64,000 bases of DNA from Cupriavidus sp. WGlv3 (GTDB lineage: Bacteria > Pseudomonadota > Gammaproteobacteria > Burkholderiales > Burkholderiaceae): positions 248,001-312,000 of the forward strand of contig NZ_JALHRX010000001.1 in NCBI RefSeq assembly GCF_023952475.1, in the 5' to 3' direction. Position 1 is the first letter of the stretch. Each line of letters opens with the position of its first letter. Below the pieces are notes generated by a model. The model saw only the letters and a list, made by a program, of their open reading frames with translations. It made no database searches and was not told the origin of the DNA. Positions 55,866 to 64,000 of this stretch are shown piece after piece. A program made the translations under genes and the position numbers.

Positions 55866-56476
55866 GTCACGACTGGTTTGGTTACACCGCGCTTTGGGCA
55901 AAAGCGCGGCTAAACCGCCTGATGCTTGCGCAAGAGGCGTGGGGCTGAGGGAAAACCGGAAGGACGTGTCCTTAGCTGGCGTTGCGGTCTGGGGGCGGAT
56001 CCTGCGCCCGGGGACCATGCGGCCTTGCAACGCCATGAACACGGAAGGACTGACTGCGCGCGCTGCAGGCCCTGTGGGACCTTGCCGGCGCTGCGGCACC
56101 TGGCCGAAACCGCGAACGGTCCCGGCTCAGTACAGCGGCCGGGTAGCGTTGGAATACGAGGCTTTTGCGCCTCCCGACGGACCTGCCATCAGGACTGACC
56201 TGCGGGCAGGCGCGGTTTTCGGCCGGGGAGCGCAACACGTAAAACATCGTGGGCGCGACTGTACCGCAACGCAACATTAGGGGTAAACCCAACGCTACGG
56301 AACACACTGTTCATTTAAACGGACAATCAGTGCATTGGTGCACCGCGCTGTCTTTGATCCACGTCAACATCACAAAAACGCAGGTAAATATGCAGAAAGC
56401 CGCGCTTTGCGCGGCTCTCAGGGGTGCGACACCGCGCTGTGGCATATTGTCGCAGTGCCGCATGCGACGCCGCGCC
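55866..56476. other. 611-bp region upstream of cyoA
   Basis: No gene is convincing here. The region contains the cyo promoter and the FNR-like box at 56354. A minus-strand frame (55972-56307) has no protein-like features. A long leader of up to 490 nt would separate the box from cyoA. Confidence 0.5.
56354..56367. promoter_or_regulatory. FNR/Nnr-type box upstream of cyoABCD
   Basis: TTGAT-CCAC-GTCAA is a full match to the TTGAT-N4-GTCAA form (reverse TTGAC-N4-ATCAA). It lies about 490 bp upstream of cyoA and is the only such box before the operon. Repression or activation by oxygen sensing is plausible; the distance is unusual. Confidence 0.6.
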
Positions 56477-56953
56477 TCAGCCGTAGCGGCGCGTGATCGA
56501 CTCGGCGATACACACCGGGCGCTCGCTGCCCTCGCGCTCCACCGTGACCTCCCAGGTGGACTGCGCGCCGACCAGTTCGGGCGAGTTGGGCAGCGGCTCC
56601 AGGCGCTCGACCTTGAGCAGCTTGATGCGCGCGCGCAGCTTGCTGCCGACCGGCACCGGTGCGGTGAAGCGCACGCGGTTCAGCCCGTAGTTGACGCCGA
56701 TCTTGGACGGCATGCTGAGCGCGTTGTGCATGAACTTGGGCAGCAGCGATAGCGTCAGGAAGCCGTGCGCGATCGGGCCGCCATAGGGCGATTCCTTTTT
56801 CGCACGCTCCACGTCGATGTGGATCCACTGGTGGTCGCCGGTGGCCTCGGCAAACTGGTTGACCTGCTGCTGGGTTACCTCGATCCAGTCGCTGACCGCG
56901 ACTTCCTGGCCCTGCAGCCCTTCCAGTTCTTCCAGCGTTGCGATGGTACGCAT
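56477..56953 (-). CDS. MaoC-like dehydratase (hot-dog fold)
   Basis: This 158-residue protein has the MaoC/(R)-hydratase motif FAEATGDHQWIHIDVERAKKE followed by GPIAHGFLTLSLLPKF, with catalytic Asp and His. It is probably an (R)-specific enoyl-CoA hydratase. AGGAG precedes the ATG at 56953. It is preceded on the same strand by a second MaoC-like gene, 32 bp away. Confidence 0.92.
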   Translation of the reverse strand: MRTIATLEELEGLQGQEVAVSDWIEVTQQQVNQFAEATGDHQWIHIDVERAKKESPYGGPIAHGFLTLSLLPKFMHNALSMPSKIGVNYGLNRVRFTAPVPVGSKLRARIKLLKVERLEPLPNSPELVGAQSTWEVTVEREGSERPVCIAESITRRYG

Positions 56954-56985
56954 GTCGATCGTCTCCTCGTGACGGTTAAATGTGG

Positions 56986-57429
56986 TTACGCGGGCCGGCG
57001 GCCATACATGCCCATGCCCTTGACGGTGCACACCAGCTCGCCGCGCTGGTTAGTGGCCTCCCACTGGGTATGGACCACGCCGCGGTCCGGCTTGGACTGC
57101 GACGGCCGGCTGTCGAGCACATTCAGCACCACGGTGAGCGTGTCGCCGGCATAGACCGGCTTGAGCCAGCGGATCTCGTCGACGCCGGGCGAGCCCATGC
57201 TGGCCGACTTGCCGGTGGTGCTCAGCACCAGCAGGCGCATCATGATCGAGCACGTCATCCAGCCGCTCGAGATCAGCCCGCCGTAGATGCTGTTGCTGGC
57301 GGCTTCCTTGTCGATATGGAACGGCTGCGGATCGTACTGGCGCGCGAAGCTCAGGATCTCTTCCTCGGTGACGAGGTAGGAGCCCAGTTCACGGCGGCTG
57401 CCGACTTCAAAATCCTCGAAATACAGCAT
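56986..57429 (-). CDS. MaoC-like dehydratase family protein
   Basis: This 147-residue hot-dog protein has [39 protein letters not shown], where the usual GDxNPxHxD is changed to YDPQPFHID, keeping the Asp-His pair. Such two-gene MaoC sets act as hydratases for acyl-CoA with branched or aromatic groups. Its substrate is unknown. It is the first of the two MaoC genes. Confidence 0.9.
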   Translation of the reverse strand: MLYFEDFEVGSRRELGSYLVTEEEILSFARQYDPQPFHIDKEAASNSIYGGLISSGWMTCSIMMRLLVLSTTGKSASMGSPGVDEIRWLKPVYAGDTLTVVLNVLDSRPSQSKPDRGVVHTQWEATNQRGELVCTVKGMGMYGRRPA

Positions 57430-57533
57430 GGGGGGTGTCTCCGTTGTGGATGCGGTTGACTTGTCCGCACGATCATCGCATGGCAGGCGGGCGCGCGCGT
57501 CCGTATTTGCCGAACCCGCCCCTAACAGCGCGC

Positions 57534-57570
57534 AAAGAAAAAAACCGCGCCTGGACTACAGCGCGGTTTT
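57534..57570 (-). terminator. Terminator after the acyl-CoA dehydrogenase operon
   Basis: AAAACCGCGC (57541-57550) pairs with GCGCGGTTTT (57561-57570); on the minus strand a run of Ts follows. It lies 17 bp after the last acyl-CoA dehydrogenase stop. Confidence 0.87.
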
Positions 57571-57586
57571 GACTGGACTGGCAGGC

Positions 57587-58705
57587 TCAGGCAGCTTCCT
57601 GGAACCCGGGCTGGGCGGCGAACCTGCCCAGGTGATGATCGACGTCGCCGAAGCTGGTGTTGATCATGGTCAGCCGCTTGAACATGTGCGCGGCCGGCAG
57701 CTCGTTGGTCACGCCCATGCCGCCGTGGATCTGCACCGCCTCCTGGCCCACCGTGCGCGCCGCCTGGCCCACGCGCGCCTTGGCGGCGGAGACGTAGCGG
57801 CGCCGCTGTTCCGGCGAGACCTCCTCGAAGCGCGCCGCGGCCAGCAGCGTGATCGAGCGCGACTGCTCGGCGTGGATGAACATCTCGACCATGCGGTGCT
57901 GCAGCGCCTGGAAGCGCGCGATCGGCACGCCGAACTGCTGGCGCGTCTTGGCGTACTCCAGCGTCGCGGCATTGAGCGTGTCCATCACGCCCACGGCCTC
58001 GGCGCACAGCAGCACCGCGGCATAGTCGGCCACCTGCTCGACCAGCGCGAAGGCCTTGCCGGCTTCGCCCAGCAATTGCGCGGGCGCGTCCTGGAAGGTG
58101 ATATCGGCGGCGCGCAGGTTGTCGATGGTGCGGTAGTCCTTGATGCTGACGCCAGCGCCCTTGGCATCGACCAGGAACAGCGAGATGCCATCCTGTTCGG
58201 AGTCGCCGCCGCTGCTGCGCGCCGACACGATCAGGCGGTCGGCCTGACCGCCGTGCACCACCACGGTCTTGCGGCCGTTGAGCTTGCCGTCGCGCGCGCT
58301 GACGCGGACGTTGTTCAGCTCATAGCGCGCCTGCGGCTCGTTGAACGCCACCGCCAGCTTCAGCTCGCCGCCGGCCACCTGCTCCAGCAGCGCGTCCTGG
58401 CCGCCGGCCAGGCCGAGGGCGTAGGCGCCCACCACGGTGGCCAGGTATGGCTCGACGATCAGGCCGCGGCCCAGTTCCTGCTGCACCACCATCATGTCCA
58501 GGGCCTTGCCGGCAAAGCCGCCCTGCGCTTCCGGCACCGGCAGCGCGGTCAGGCCCAGCTCGGCCAGCGCGCCCCATGCGGTCTCGCCGTAGCCGGCGGC
58601 GCTTTCGTAGCGCTTCTTGCGCTCTTCGAAACCGTAGTCCTTGTCGATGAAACGGCGGACGGCGTCGGCCAGCTGCTTCTGTTCGTCGCTGAGATTGAAG
58701 TTCAT
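57587..58705 (-). CDS. Acyl-CoA dehydrogenase family protein (paired type, smaller subunit)
   Basis: This 372-residue flavoenzyme begins MNFNLSDEQKQLADAVRRFI and has the C-terminal QIHGGMGVTNELPAAHMFKRL typical of the family. The FAD and substrate regions are less conserved than in the next gene, as in heteromeric acyl-CoA dehydrogenases where one partner binds FAD. It lies 13 bp downstream of a larger dehydrogenase gene and is last in the operon before a terminator. Confidence 0.9.
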   Translation of the reverse strand: MNFNLSDEQKQLADAVRRFIDKDYGFEERKKRYESAAGYGETAWGALAELGLTALPVPEAQGGFAGKALDMMVVQQELGRGLIVEPYLATVVGAYALGLAGGQDALLEQVAGGELKLAVAFNEPQARYELNNVRVSARDGKLNGRKTVVVHGGQADRLIVSARSSGGDSEQDGISLFLVDAKGAGVSIKDYRTIDNLRAADITFQDAPAQLLGEAGKAFALVEQVADYAAVLLCAEAVGVMDTLNAATLEYAKTRQQFGVPIARFQALQHRMVEMFIHAEQSRSITLLAAARFEEVSPEQRRRYVSAAKARVGQAARTVGQEAVQIHGGMGVTNELPAAHMFKRLTMINTSFGDVDHHLGRFAAQPGFQEAA

Positions 58706-58718
58706 GATGCGTGTCTCC

Positions 58719-59921
58719 TCACAGCCCCAGAATCATCTGGCTGATGATGTTCTTCTGAATTTCGTTGGACCCGCCGTAGATGGAGGTCTTGCGATAGTTG
58801 AAGTAGTACGCGGCCAGCGGCGCGGCGTCGTCGTAGCCGGTCACGGCGTGCTCGGTCTCGCACTCCAGGTAGGCGGTGTCGAACGGCTGCGCGTACGGGC
58901 CGACGGCCTCGACCATCAGCTCGGTCAGCAGTTGCTGGATCTCGGTGCCCTTGATCTTCAGCATCGAGGCCTCGGGGCCCGGGCCCTTGCCCGCCGCTTC
59001 GCTCGACACCACGCGCAGCACGGTGATCTCCAGCGCCATCAGCTCGATTTCCAGCGCGGCCACCTTGGCGCCGAACACCGGATCTTCCAGCAGCGGCTTG
59101 CCGTTCTTCTGCTGCTGGCGCGCCACGCGCTTGAGGAAGCCCAGCTCGCGCTTGGAATTGCCGACGCGGGCAATGCCGGTACGCTCGTGGCCGAGCAGGT
59201 ACTTGGCGTAGGTCCAGCCCTTGTTCTCTTCGCCGACGCGGTTCTCGACCGGCACCTTGACGTTGTCGAAGAAGACTTCGTTCACTTCATGCTCTTCATC
59301 GAGCATGATGATCGGGCGCACCGTGATGCCCGGGGTTTTCATGTCGATCAGCAGGAACGAGATCCCCTCCTGCTTCTTGGCCTCGGGATCGGTGCGCACC
59401 AGGCAGAAGATCATGTCGGCGTGCTGGCCGAGCGTGGTCCAGGTCTTCTGGCCGTTGACGATGTAGTGCTTGCCGTCGGACGTCAGTTCCGCGCGGGTCT
59501 TCAGCGAGGCCAGGTCCGAACCCGAGCCCGGCTCCGAATAGCCCTGGCACCACCAGTCGGTGCAGTCCAGGATGCGCGGCAGGTAGTACGACTTCTGCTG
59601 CTCGTTGCCGTACTTCATGATCACCGGCGCGACCATGGCCACGCCGAACGGCAGCACGCCGGGCGCGCCGACGCGGGCATTCTCTTCGTCCCAGATATGG
59701 CGCTGGGTGGCGTTCCAGCCGGTGCCGCCGTACTGCACCGGCCAGTGCGGCGCCGACCAGCCCTTGCCGGCGAGCAGCTTGTGCCAGCGCACCAGGTCGT
59801 CGCGGTTCGGACGGCGGTGGTTGAGAATCTTGCCGCGGATATCCGCCGGCAAGTTGGCTTCGAGCCAGCTACGCACTTCCTCGCGGAAGGCGTCGTCGGA
59901 CGCCGAGTAGTTGAGATCCAT
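58719..59921 (-). CDS. Acyl-CoA dehydrogenase family protein (larger subunit)
   Basis: This 400-residue protein has the full acyl-CoA dehydrogenase fold, with WCQGYSEPGSGSDLASLKTRAE (FAD loop), KTWTTLGQHADMIFCLVRT and YGGSNEIQKNII near the C-terminus. It pairs with the gene at 57587 as in the FadE/ChsE-type alpha2beta2 enzymes for sterol or branched substrates. It is downstream of a DUF1178 gene, in a unit that begins at a candidate operator at 60521. Confidence 0.92.
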   Translation of the reverse strand: MDLNYSASDDAFREEVRSWLEANLPADIRGKILNHRRPNRDDLVRWHKLLAGKGWSAPHWPVQYGGTGWNATQRHIWDEENARVGAPGVLPFGVAMVAPVIMKYGNEQQKSYYLPRILDCTDWWCQGYSEPGSGSDLASLKTRAELTSDGKHYIVNGQKTWTTLGQHADMIFCLVRTDPEAKKQEGISFLLIDMKTPGITVRPIIMLDEEHEVNEVFFDNVKVPVENRVGEENKGWTYAKYLLGHERTGIARVGNSKRELGFLKRVARQQQKNGKPLLEDPVFGAKVAALEIELMALEITVLRVVSSEAAGKGPGPEASMLKIKGTEIQQLLTELMVEAVGPYAQPFDTAYLECETEHAVTGYDDAAPLAAYYFNYRKTSIYGGSNEIQKNIISQMILGL

Positions 59922-60014
59922 GCCCGTCTCCAGTGGTGCCGGCATGGCGCGGGCCGCCGGCGGTTTGTTCTGCCTGCGCGTCATGCGCCGACAGCAACGG
60001 GCACAGGACGCAAT

Positions 60015-60470
60015 TCAGTGAGCCGTCTGCTTCAGCGCATCCGGCACCACGAGCGGAAAAGTATCGATGCCCTCCTCGGCCAGCGCCTGCACCTCCTCCG
60101 GCGAGGCCGAGCCGCGGATGCCGCGTTCCGGCGCCTCGTCATAGTGCATGCGCCTTGCCTCCTCGGCAAAGCGATCGCCAACGTCCTCGGTCTGCGCCAA
60201 CACCTGCTTCACTGCTTTCATGTACAGCGCTTGCAGTGCCGCCGGCGCCGCGGCGGTTGCCGCTGGCTGCGCCGGCCTGGTCGCAGCCTTCGGCGCGGTC
60301 GCGCCTGACAGGTTCAGGCGCGGCGCGCTCGGCAGCCGCGTCACGGCGTGGTCGCCACAGACCGGGCATTGGACGAGGTCGCGCGCGATTTGCGACTGCG
60401 CCTCTTCCTCCGAGGCAAACCAGCCCTCGAAACGATGGTCATGCGCGCAGCGCAGGTCGAGCACCTTCAT
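60015..60470 (-). CDS. DUF1178 family protein
   Basis: This 151-residue protein begins MKVLDLRCAHDHRFEGWFAS and has CPVCGDH, so a zinc-binding Cys/His cluster is likely. A disordered Ala/Pro-rich middle and a conserved C-terminal helix (DVGDRFAEEARRMHYDEAPERGIRG) follow. The function of DUF1178 is unknown. It is the first gene after the promoter and operator described at 60495-60555 and lies 93 bp upstream of the acyl-CoA dehydrogenase pair. Confidence 0.9.
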   Translation of the reverse strand: MKVLDLRCAHDHRFEGWFASEEEAQSQIARDLVQCPVCGDHAVTRLPSAPRLNLSGATAPKAATRPAQPAATAAAPAALQALYMKAVKQVLAQTEDVGDRFAEEARRMHYDEAPERGIRGSASPEEVQALAEEGIDTFPLVVPDALKQTAH

Positions 60471-60494
60471 GATCTTTCCAGCCCGTCAAAAGCT

Positions 60495-60523
60495 ATATTA
60501 TCCGCGAAACCAAATTTTGTGAA
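60495..60523 (-). promoter_or_regulatory. Sigma-70-type promoter before DUF1178 and the acyl-CoA dehydrogenases
   Basis: On the minus strand TTCACA (60518-60523) is a 5/6 match to the -35 and TAATAT (60495-60500) to the -10, with a 17-bp spacer. The inverted repeat at 60521-60555 overlaps the -35, so a repressor bound there would block RNA polymerase. Confidence 0.65.
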
Positions 60524-60555
60524 CGGTCGTGCTAAATTTTTTAGAACGACCGTTC
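60521..60555. promoter_or_regulatory. 35-bp inverted-repeat operator candidate
   Basis: GAACGGTCGTGCTAAA at the left pairs with TTTAGAACGACCGTTC at the right: 15 of 16 positions in each arm match as an inverted repeat around TTT. Each arm also contains a smaller palindrome, GAACG-NN-CGTTC-like. A partial copy (ACGATCGTGCTAATTT) lies before the 3-hydroxyacyl-CoA dehydrogenase gene at 20608. This is the sort of site used by TetR-family regulators of acyl-CoA catabolism. Confidence 0.65.
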
Positions 60556-60588
60556 GGAACCACCCTAGGGCGTTTGCGCCGGACGGCA

Positions 60589-61251
60589 TCACCGATGTCC
60601 CGCCCCGTAGTCAGGCATGGGTTGTTCACCCGGCGCCCAGGCACCCGAGATCACTTTTTCCAGCCAAAACGCGCCGATGATGGTCTTTACGTCGGTGATG
60701 CGGCCGCTGCGCACCCAGTCGATCACCTGCCCCGCCGGGGCGATGAAGGTTTCCAGGAATTCGCCGTCGTCGAGCTGCGCCTCGCCATGCGTCAGGTCGC
60801 GCGCGAGCAGGATATCGATGAACTCGGTCGAATACGAAATCACGGGATGGATGCGCGTCAGGTAGTCCCAGCGCGCGGCACGGTAGCCGGTTTCCTCGAG
60901 CAGCTCGCGTTCGCCACAGCGCTGCGCGCCCTCTTCGGGGTCGAGCTTGCCGGCGGGAAACTCCAGCATCACCTCGCCCACCGGGTAGCGGAACTGGCGC
61001 TCCAGCAGCACAGTGCCGTCGTCGAACAGCGGAATCATCATGACCGCGCCGGGATGGACCACGTACTCGCGCCCGGTCTGCTTGCCGTCGGGCAGCCTGA
61101 CGATGTCTTGCTTGAGGGTAAGGAACTTGCCGCGATGGACCGTGGCCGACGCCACGCACACTTCCTTCAGTGCGTCGTCGCTCTCGTCGTGCTCGGAAAG
61201 GCCGGCGGATGCGGCGGGAAGTTGGGTGCCGCGTTGGATCTTGTCGGTCAT
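60589..61251 (-). CDS. Nudix hydrolase, ADP-ribose pyrophosphatase-like
   Basis: This 220-residue protein has the Nudix box, G in AGKLDPEEGAQRCGERELLEETGY, that is G-x5-E-x7-REUxEExGU. It also has LLERQFRYPVGE and a C-terminal SYSTEFIDILLA as in ADP-sugar/ADP-ribose pyrophosphatases. The enzyme hydrolyses nucleoside diphosphate derivatives; substrate specificity is not decided. It follows DUF2818 by 44 bp on the same strand. Confidence 0.93.
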   Translation of the reverse strand: MTDKIQRGTQLPAASAGLSEHDESDDALKEVCVASATVHRGKFLTLKQDIVRLPDGKQTGREYVVHPGAVMMIPLFDDGTVLLERQFRYPVGEVMLEFPAGKLDPEEGAQRCGERELLEETGYRAARWDYLTRIHPVISYSTEFIDILLARDLTHGEAQLDDGEFLETFIAPAGQVIDWVRSGRITDVKTIIGAFWLEKVISGAWAPGEQPMPDYGAGHR

Positions 61252-61295
61252 GGACGCTCCGGATCAGGCAGGGCCCGGCGCCGACAAGACCGGCT

Positions 61296-61604
61296 TCAGG
61301 CCGTGCGGTGTTTGACGAGGTATTGCCAGGTGAAGCCGGGGAAGGCAAACACCAGCATCATGCAGGCCGTGATGGCGTAGAACTGCCAGCCCTGGGCAAA
61401 GGTGCCTCCCAGGTTGGCTTCCGCCGCAAAGCCGGCGGCGCCGGCCACCGCGAACCAGACGATCAGTTCGAGCAGGCGCAGCCACAGCGGCTTGCGCGCC
61501 TGCCGCAGCGGGATCACCACGAACAGGCGCTGGTTCACGAACGGCAGGTTCGCACAGACCAGTGCCAGCAGGATGACAAACCAGCCGCTTGCGGAGGCGC
61601 TCAT
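61296..61604 (-). CDS. DUF2818 small membrane protein
   Basis: This 102-residue protein has about three transmembrane segments (FVILLALVCANLPFVN, LIVWFAVAGAAGFA, FYAITACMMLVFAFPGFTW). It fits DUF2818, which is regularly encoded directly downstream of nuoN in betaproteobacteria. Its function is unknown; an accessory role in complex I is an inference from the constant position. Confidence 0.9.
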   Translation of the reverse strand: MSASASGWFVILLALVCANLPFVNQRLFVVIPLRQARKPLWLRLLELIVWFAVAGAAGFAAEANLGGTFAQGWQFYAITACMMLVFAFPGFTWQYLVKHRTA

Positions 61605-61617
61605 ATTGCGTGGCGGA

Positions 61618-63093
61618 TCAGGAACCCAGGGTCGAGCGGATGGCCTGGTAGCACAGGTTCATCAGCGCGGCCGGGAACAGGCCCAGCAGGATCACCGCGG
61701 CGCCGTTCACGCTCAGCATCGAACGCAGGCCGAAGGTGGCTTCCAGTTCCTCTTCGCCGGCGGGCGCATCAAAGTACATCAGCTTGACGATGCGCAGGTA
61801 GTAGAACGCGCCGATCAGCGAGAACAGCACCGCCACCACCGCCAGCCAGGTCATGCCGGCCTTGACCACCGCGTCGAGCACCGCCAGCTTGGCATAGAAG
61901 CCCACGGTCGGCGGGATGCCGGCCAGCGAGAACATCATCACCAGCATCAGGAAGGCAAACCACGGGTTGCGGCGCGACATGCCCTTCAGGTCTTCCAGGG
62001 TCTCAGCCTCGAAACCCTTGCTGGTGCGCAGCAGGATGATGCCGAAGGTGCCGAGCGTGGTCAGCAGGTAGGTGACCGAGTAGAACATCGCCGAGCTGTA
62101 CGCATCGGCAGCGCCGTCAGCCTTGTTGGCGACCACGCCCGAGAGCAGGCCCAGCAGCACGAAGCCCATGTGCGAGATGGTCGAGTACGCCAGCATCCGC
62201 TTCAGGTTGCTCTGCACGATGGCGGTCAGGTTGCCGATCGCCAGCGAGATGATCGACAGCACCACCAGCATCATCTGCCAGTCGCTGGCCAGCGGCAGCA
62301 GGCCTTCCACCAGCACGCGGATGAACAGCGCGAACGCCGCCACCTTCGGGCCGCCGGCGATCAGCAGCGTCACCGCGGTCGGCGAGCCCTGGTAGATGTC
62401 CGGAATCCACATGTGGAACGGCGCGGCGCCCAGCTTGAACGACAGGCCGGCGACGATGAAGACCACACCGAAGGCCAGCATCGTGGTGTTGATGCGGCCG
62501 GACTCAACCGCGCGGAACACCTCGCCCAGGTTCAGCGAACCGGTGGCGCCGTACATCATCGAGATGCCGTACAGCAGGAAGCCCGAAGCCAGCGCGCCCA
62601 GCACGAAGTACTTCATTGCCGATTCCGAGGTCACGCGCGACTCGCGGCGCAGCGCCACCAGCGCGTACGACGACAGCGACAGCAGTTCCAGGCCCAGGTA
62701 CAGGGTCAGGAAGTTGTTGCCGGTGATCATCACGATCTGGCCGCCCAGCGTGAACAGCGCCAGCATGTAGAACTCGCCGGCGAACATGTCGCGCTCGGCC
62801 AGGTAGCGGCGCGTATACACCAGCGTGACGAACAGGCCGGCCGCGCAGAACGCCGACAGCACGTTGGCCATCGGGTCGATCACGACCAGGTTGGAGAACG
62901 CGTAATGCGTCTCGCCGGCAGCGGCGTTCATGCCGAACCAGGCGGTCAGCACCAGCGTGGTCAGCAGCGACAGCGGATAGGCCACGCTCTGCTTGCCCTT
63001 GCCACGGGCCAGGTCGATCCAGTTGATCGCGGCGATGGCGATCGCCAGGAAGATGATCGGCGCCACGGGGGCGAGTGTCGAGGACGGTTGCAT
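61618..63093 (-). CDS. nuoN: NuoN, NADH-quinone oxidoreductase subunit N
   Basis: This 491-residue membrane protein with about 14 helices is an antiporter-like proton-translocating subunit of complex I. Visible are the conserved LELLSLSSYALVALRRES (Glu in helix 5), the Lys residues in KMMLAYSTISHMG and the proton-channel helices. It lies 18 bp downstream of nuoM and 13 bp upstream of DUF2818. Confidence 0.97.
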   Translation of the reverse strand: MQPSSTLAPVAPIIFLAIAIAAINWIDLARGKGKQSVAYPLSLLTTLVLTAWFGMNAAAGETHYAFSNLVVIDPMANVLSAFCAAGLFVTLVYTRRYLAERDMFAGEFYMLALFTLGGQIVMITGNNFLTLYLGLELLSLSSYALVALRRESRVTSESAMKYFVLGALASGFLLYGISMMYGATGSLNLGEVFRAVESGRINTTMLAFGVVFIVAGLSFKLGAAPFHMWIPDIYQGSPTAVTLLIAGGPKVAAFALFIRVLVEGLLPLASDWQMMLVVLSIISLAIGNLTAIVQSNLKRMLAYSTISHMGFVLLGLLSGVVANKADGAADAYSSAMFYSVTYLLTTLGTFGIILLRTSKGFEAETLEDLKGMSRRNPWFAFLMLVMMFSLAGIPPTVGFYAKLAVLDAVVKAGMTWLAVVAVLFSLIGAFYYLRIVKLMYFDAPAGEEELEATFGLRSMLSVNGAAVILLGLFPAALMNLCYQAIRSTLGS

Positions 63094-63111
63094 GTTGATA
63101 TCTCTCCCCGA

Positions 63112-64000
63112 TTACAGCTTCGACTGCGCCGCGTGCTGCAGCAGGTTGACCACGGACGGGTGCATCACGTCGGTAAAGGGCTTCGGGTGCAGGCCCATGT
63201 ACAGCGTCATCAGGGCCAGCAGGCCGAGCATGACGAACTCACGCTGGTTCAGGTCGACCAGCTCGCGCACGTGCTGGTGCACGACGTCGCCGAAGATCAC
63301 GCGCTTGACCATCCACAGCGAATAGGCGGCGCCGAAGATCAGCGCGGTGGCAGCCAGCAGGCCGATCCAGAAGTTGAACTTGACCGCGCCCAGGATCACC
63401 ATGAATTCGCCGACGAATCCCGAGGTGGCCGGCAGGCCGCAGTTGGCCATCGCGAAGAACACCGACAGCGCGGCGAACTTCGGCATGGTGTTGACCACGC
63501 CGCCGTAGTCGGCGATCTGGCGCGAGTGCACGCGGTCGTACAGCACGCCGATGCAAAGGAACATCGCCCCCGAGATAAAGCCGTGCGAGATCATCTGGAT
63601 GATGCCGCCTTCGACGCCGATGTCGCTGAAGATAAAGAAGCCCAGCGTGACGAAGCCCATGTGGGCGATCGACGAGTACGCCACCAGCTTCTTCATGTCG
63701 GCCTGCACCAGCGCCACCAGGCCGATGTAGATCACCGCGACCAGCGAGATGGTGATGATGAACGGGGCCAGGTAGTGGCTGGCGTCAGGCGCAATCGGCA
63801 GCGAGAAGCGCAGGAAGCCGTAGGCGCCCAGCTTCAGCATGATCGCGGCCAGCACCACCGAACCGCCGGTCGGCGCTTCCACGTGGGCGTCGGGCAGCCA
63901 GGTATGCACCGGCCACATCGGCACCTTCACCGCAAACGCGACGAAGAAGGCGATAAAGATCGCGATCTGCTCGTTCATCGACAGCTTGGCCTGGTGCCAT
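63112..64000 (-). CDS. nuoM: NuoM, NADH-quinone oxidoreductase subunit M (N-terminal part outside window)
   Basis: The C-terminal 295 or so residues are present; the frame runs off the right edge at 64000. Motifs include PMWPVHTWLPDAHVEAPTGGSVVLA, KKLVAYSSIAHMGFVTLG and YDRVHSRQIADYGG, typical of NuoM. It is the third antiporter-like subunit of complex I. The rest of the nuo operon should lie to the right. Confidence 0.96.
   Translation of the reverse strand, partial: WHQAKLSMNEQIAIFIAFFVAFAVKVPMWPVHTWLPDAHVEAPTGGSVVLAAIMLKLGAYGFLRFSLPIAPDASHYLAPFIITISLVAVIYIGLVALVQADMKKLVAYSSIAHMGFVTLGFFIFSDIGVEGGIIQMISHGFISGAMFLCIGVLYDRVHSRQIADYGGVVNTMPKFAALSVFFAMANCGLPATSGFVGEFMVILGAVKFNFWIGLLAATALIFGAAYSLWMVKRVIFGDVVHQHVRELVDLNQREFVMLGLLALMTLYMGLHPKPFTDVMHPSVVNLLQHAAQSKL

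Overview
This 64 kb window is high-GC, gene-dense chromosomal DNA of a betaproteobacterium, most probably Cupriavidus or a close Burkholderiales relative. That assignment is an inference from gene content: a Bug-type solute receptor, DUF2818 beside nuoN, a long urt-ure cluster, a cyo quinol oxidase, nos genes, and many acyl-CoA and glutathione S-transferase genes. There are no rRNA, tRNA or prophage genes and no CRISPR array.

Layout. 1-7.5 kb: nitrous oxide reduction (nosZ-nosR-nosD-nosF on the minus strand, nosX/apbE divergent), with an Nnr/Dnr/FNR-like box between nosZ and nosX. 7.5-8.3 kb: two small periplasmic c-type cytochromes. 8.9-11.6 kb: moxR-GNAT-VWA. 11.8-20.5 kb: mixed metabolic genes (LysR/Bug/N-formylglutamate amidohydrolase, a lipoprotein, an M14 peptidase, yaaA, a PIN protein, an aminotransferase, a GST). 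20.6-24.9 kb: a beta-oxidation-type operon (3-hydroxyacyl-CoA dehydrogenase, enoyl-CoA hydratase, histidine phosphatase, APH-type kinase). 25-32 kb: gamma-glutamyltransferase, a VWA lipoprotein followed by an ECF sigma factor and a putative anti-sigma factor, and a CAP-domain lipoprotein. 32-37 kb: a LysR gene divergent from an ACAD10/11-like dehydrogenase, a GST, an unknown protein and an XRE regulator. 37.2-49.3 kb: one unidirectional urea block, urtABCDE-ureDA-ureJ-ureBCE-(DUF559)-ureFG, preceded by a sigma-54 promoter and two NtrC-like sites. 49.8-51.8 kb: a second gamma-glutamyltransferase. 51.9-55.9 kb: cyoABCD. 56.5-60.5 kb: two MaoC-like proteins, two acyl-CoA dehydrogenases and DUF1178. 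60.6-64 kb: a Nudix hydrolase, DUF2818, nuoN and the start-truncated nuoM.

How the genes work together. The nos genes reduce N2O in the periplasm and assemble the copper enzyme. The urt and ure genes import and hydrolyse urea, apparently under nitrogen control. The beta-oxidation operon and the acyl-CoA dehydrogenase operon share an operator-like motif and are probably co-regulated.

The most unusual feature is a family of about 125-bp inverted-repeat elements (CCCTCTCCCGC-type palindromes). It has three short copies, one solo half and one fragment in the window. A fifth, larger copy carries an intact DUF559 (PD-(D/E)XK-like) gene between the same two palindromes and sits inside the urease operon. 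This resembles a parent element with non-autonomous derivatives, analogous to REPIN/RAYT systems but with a DUF559 nuclease-like protein.
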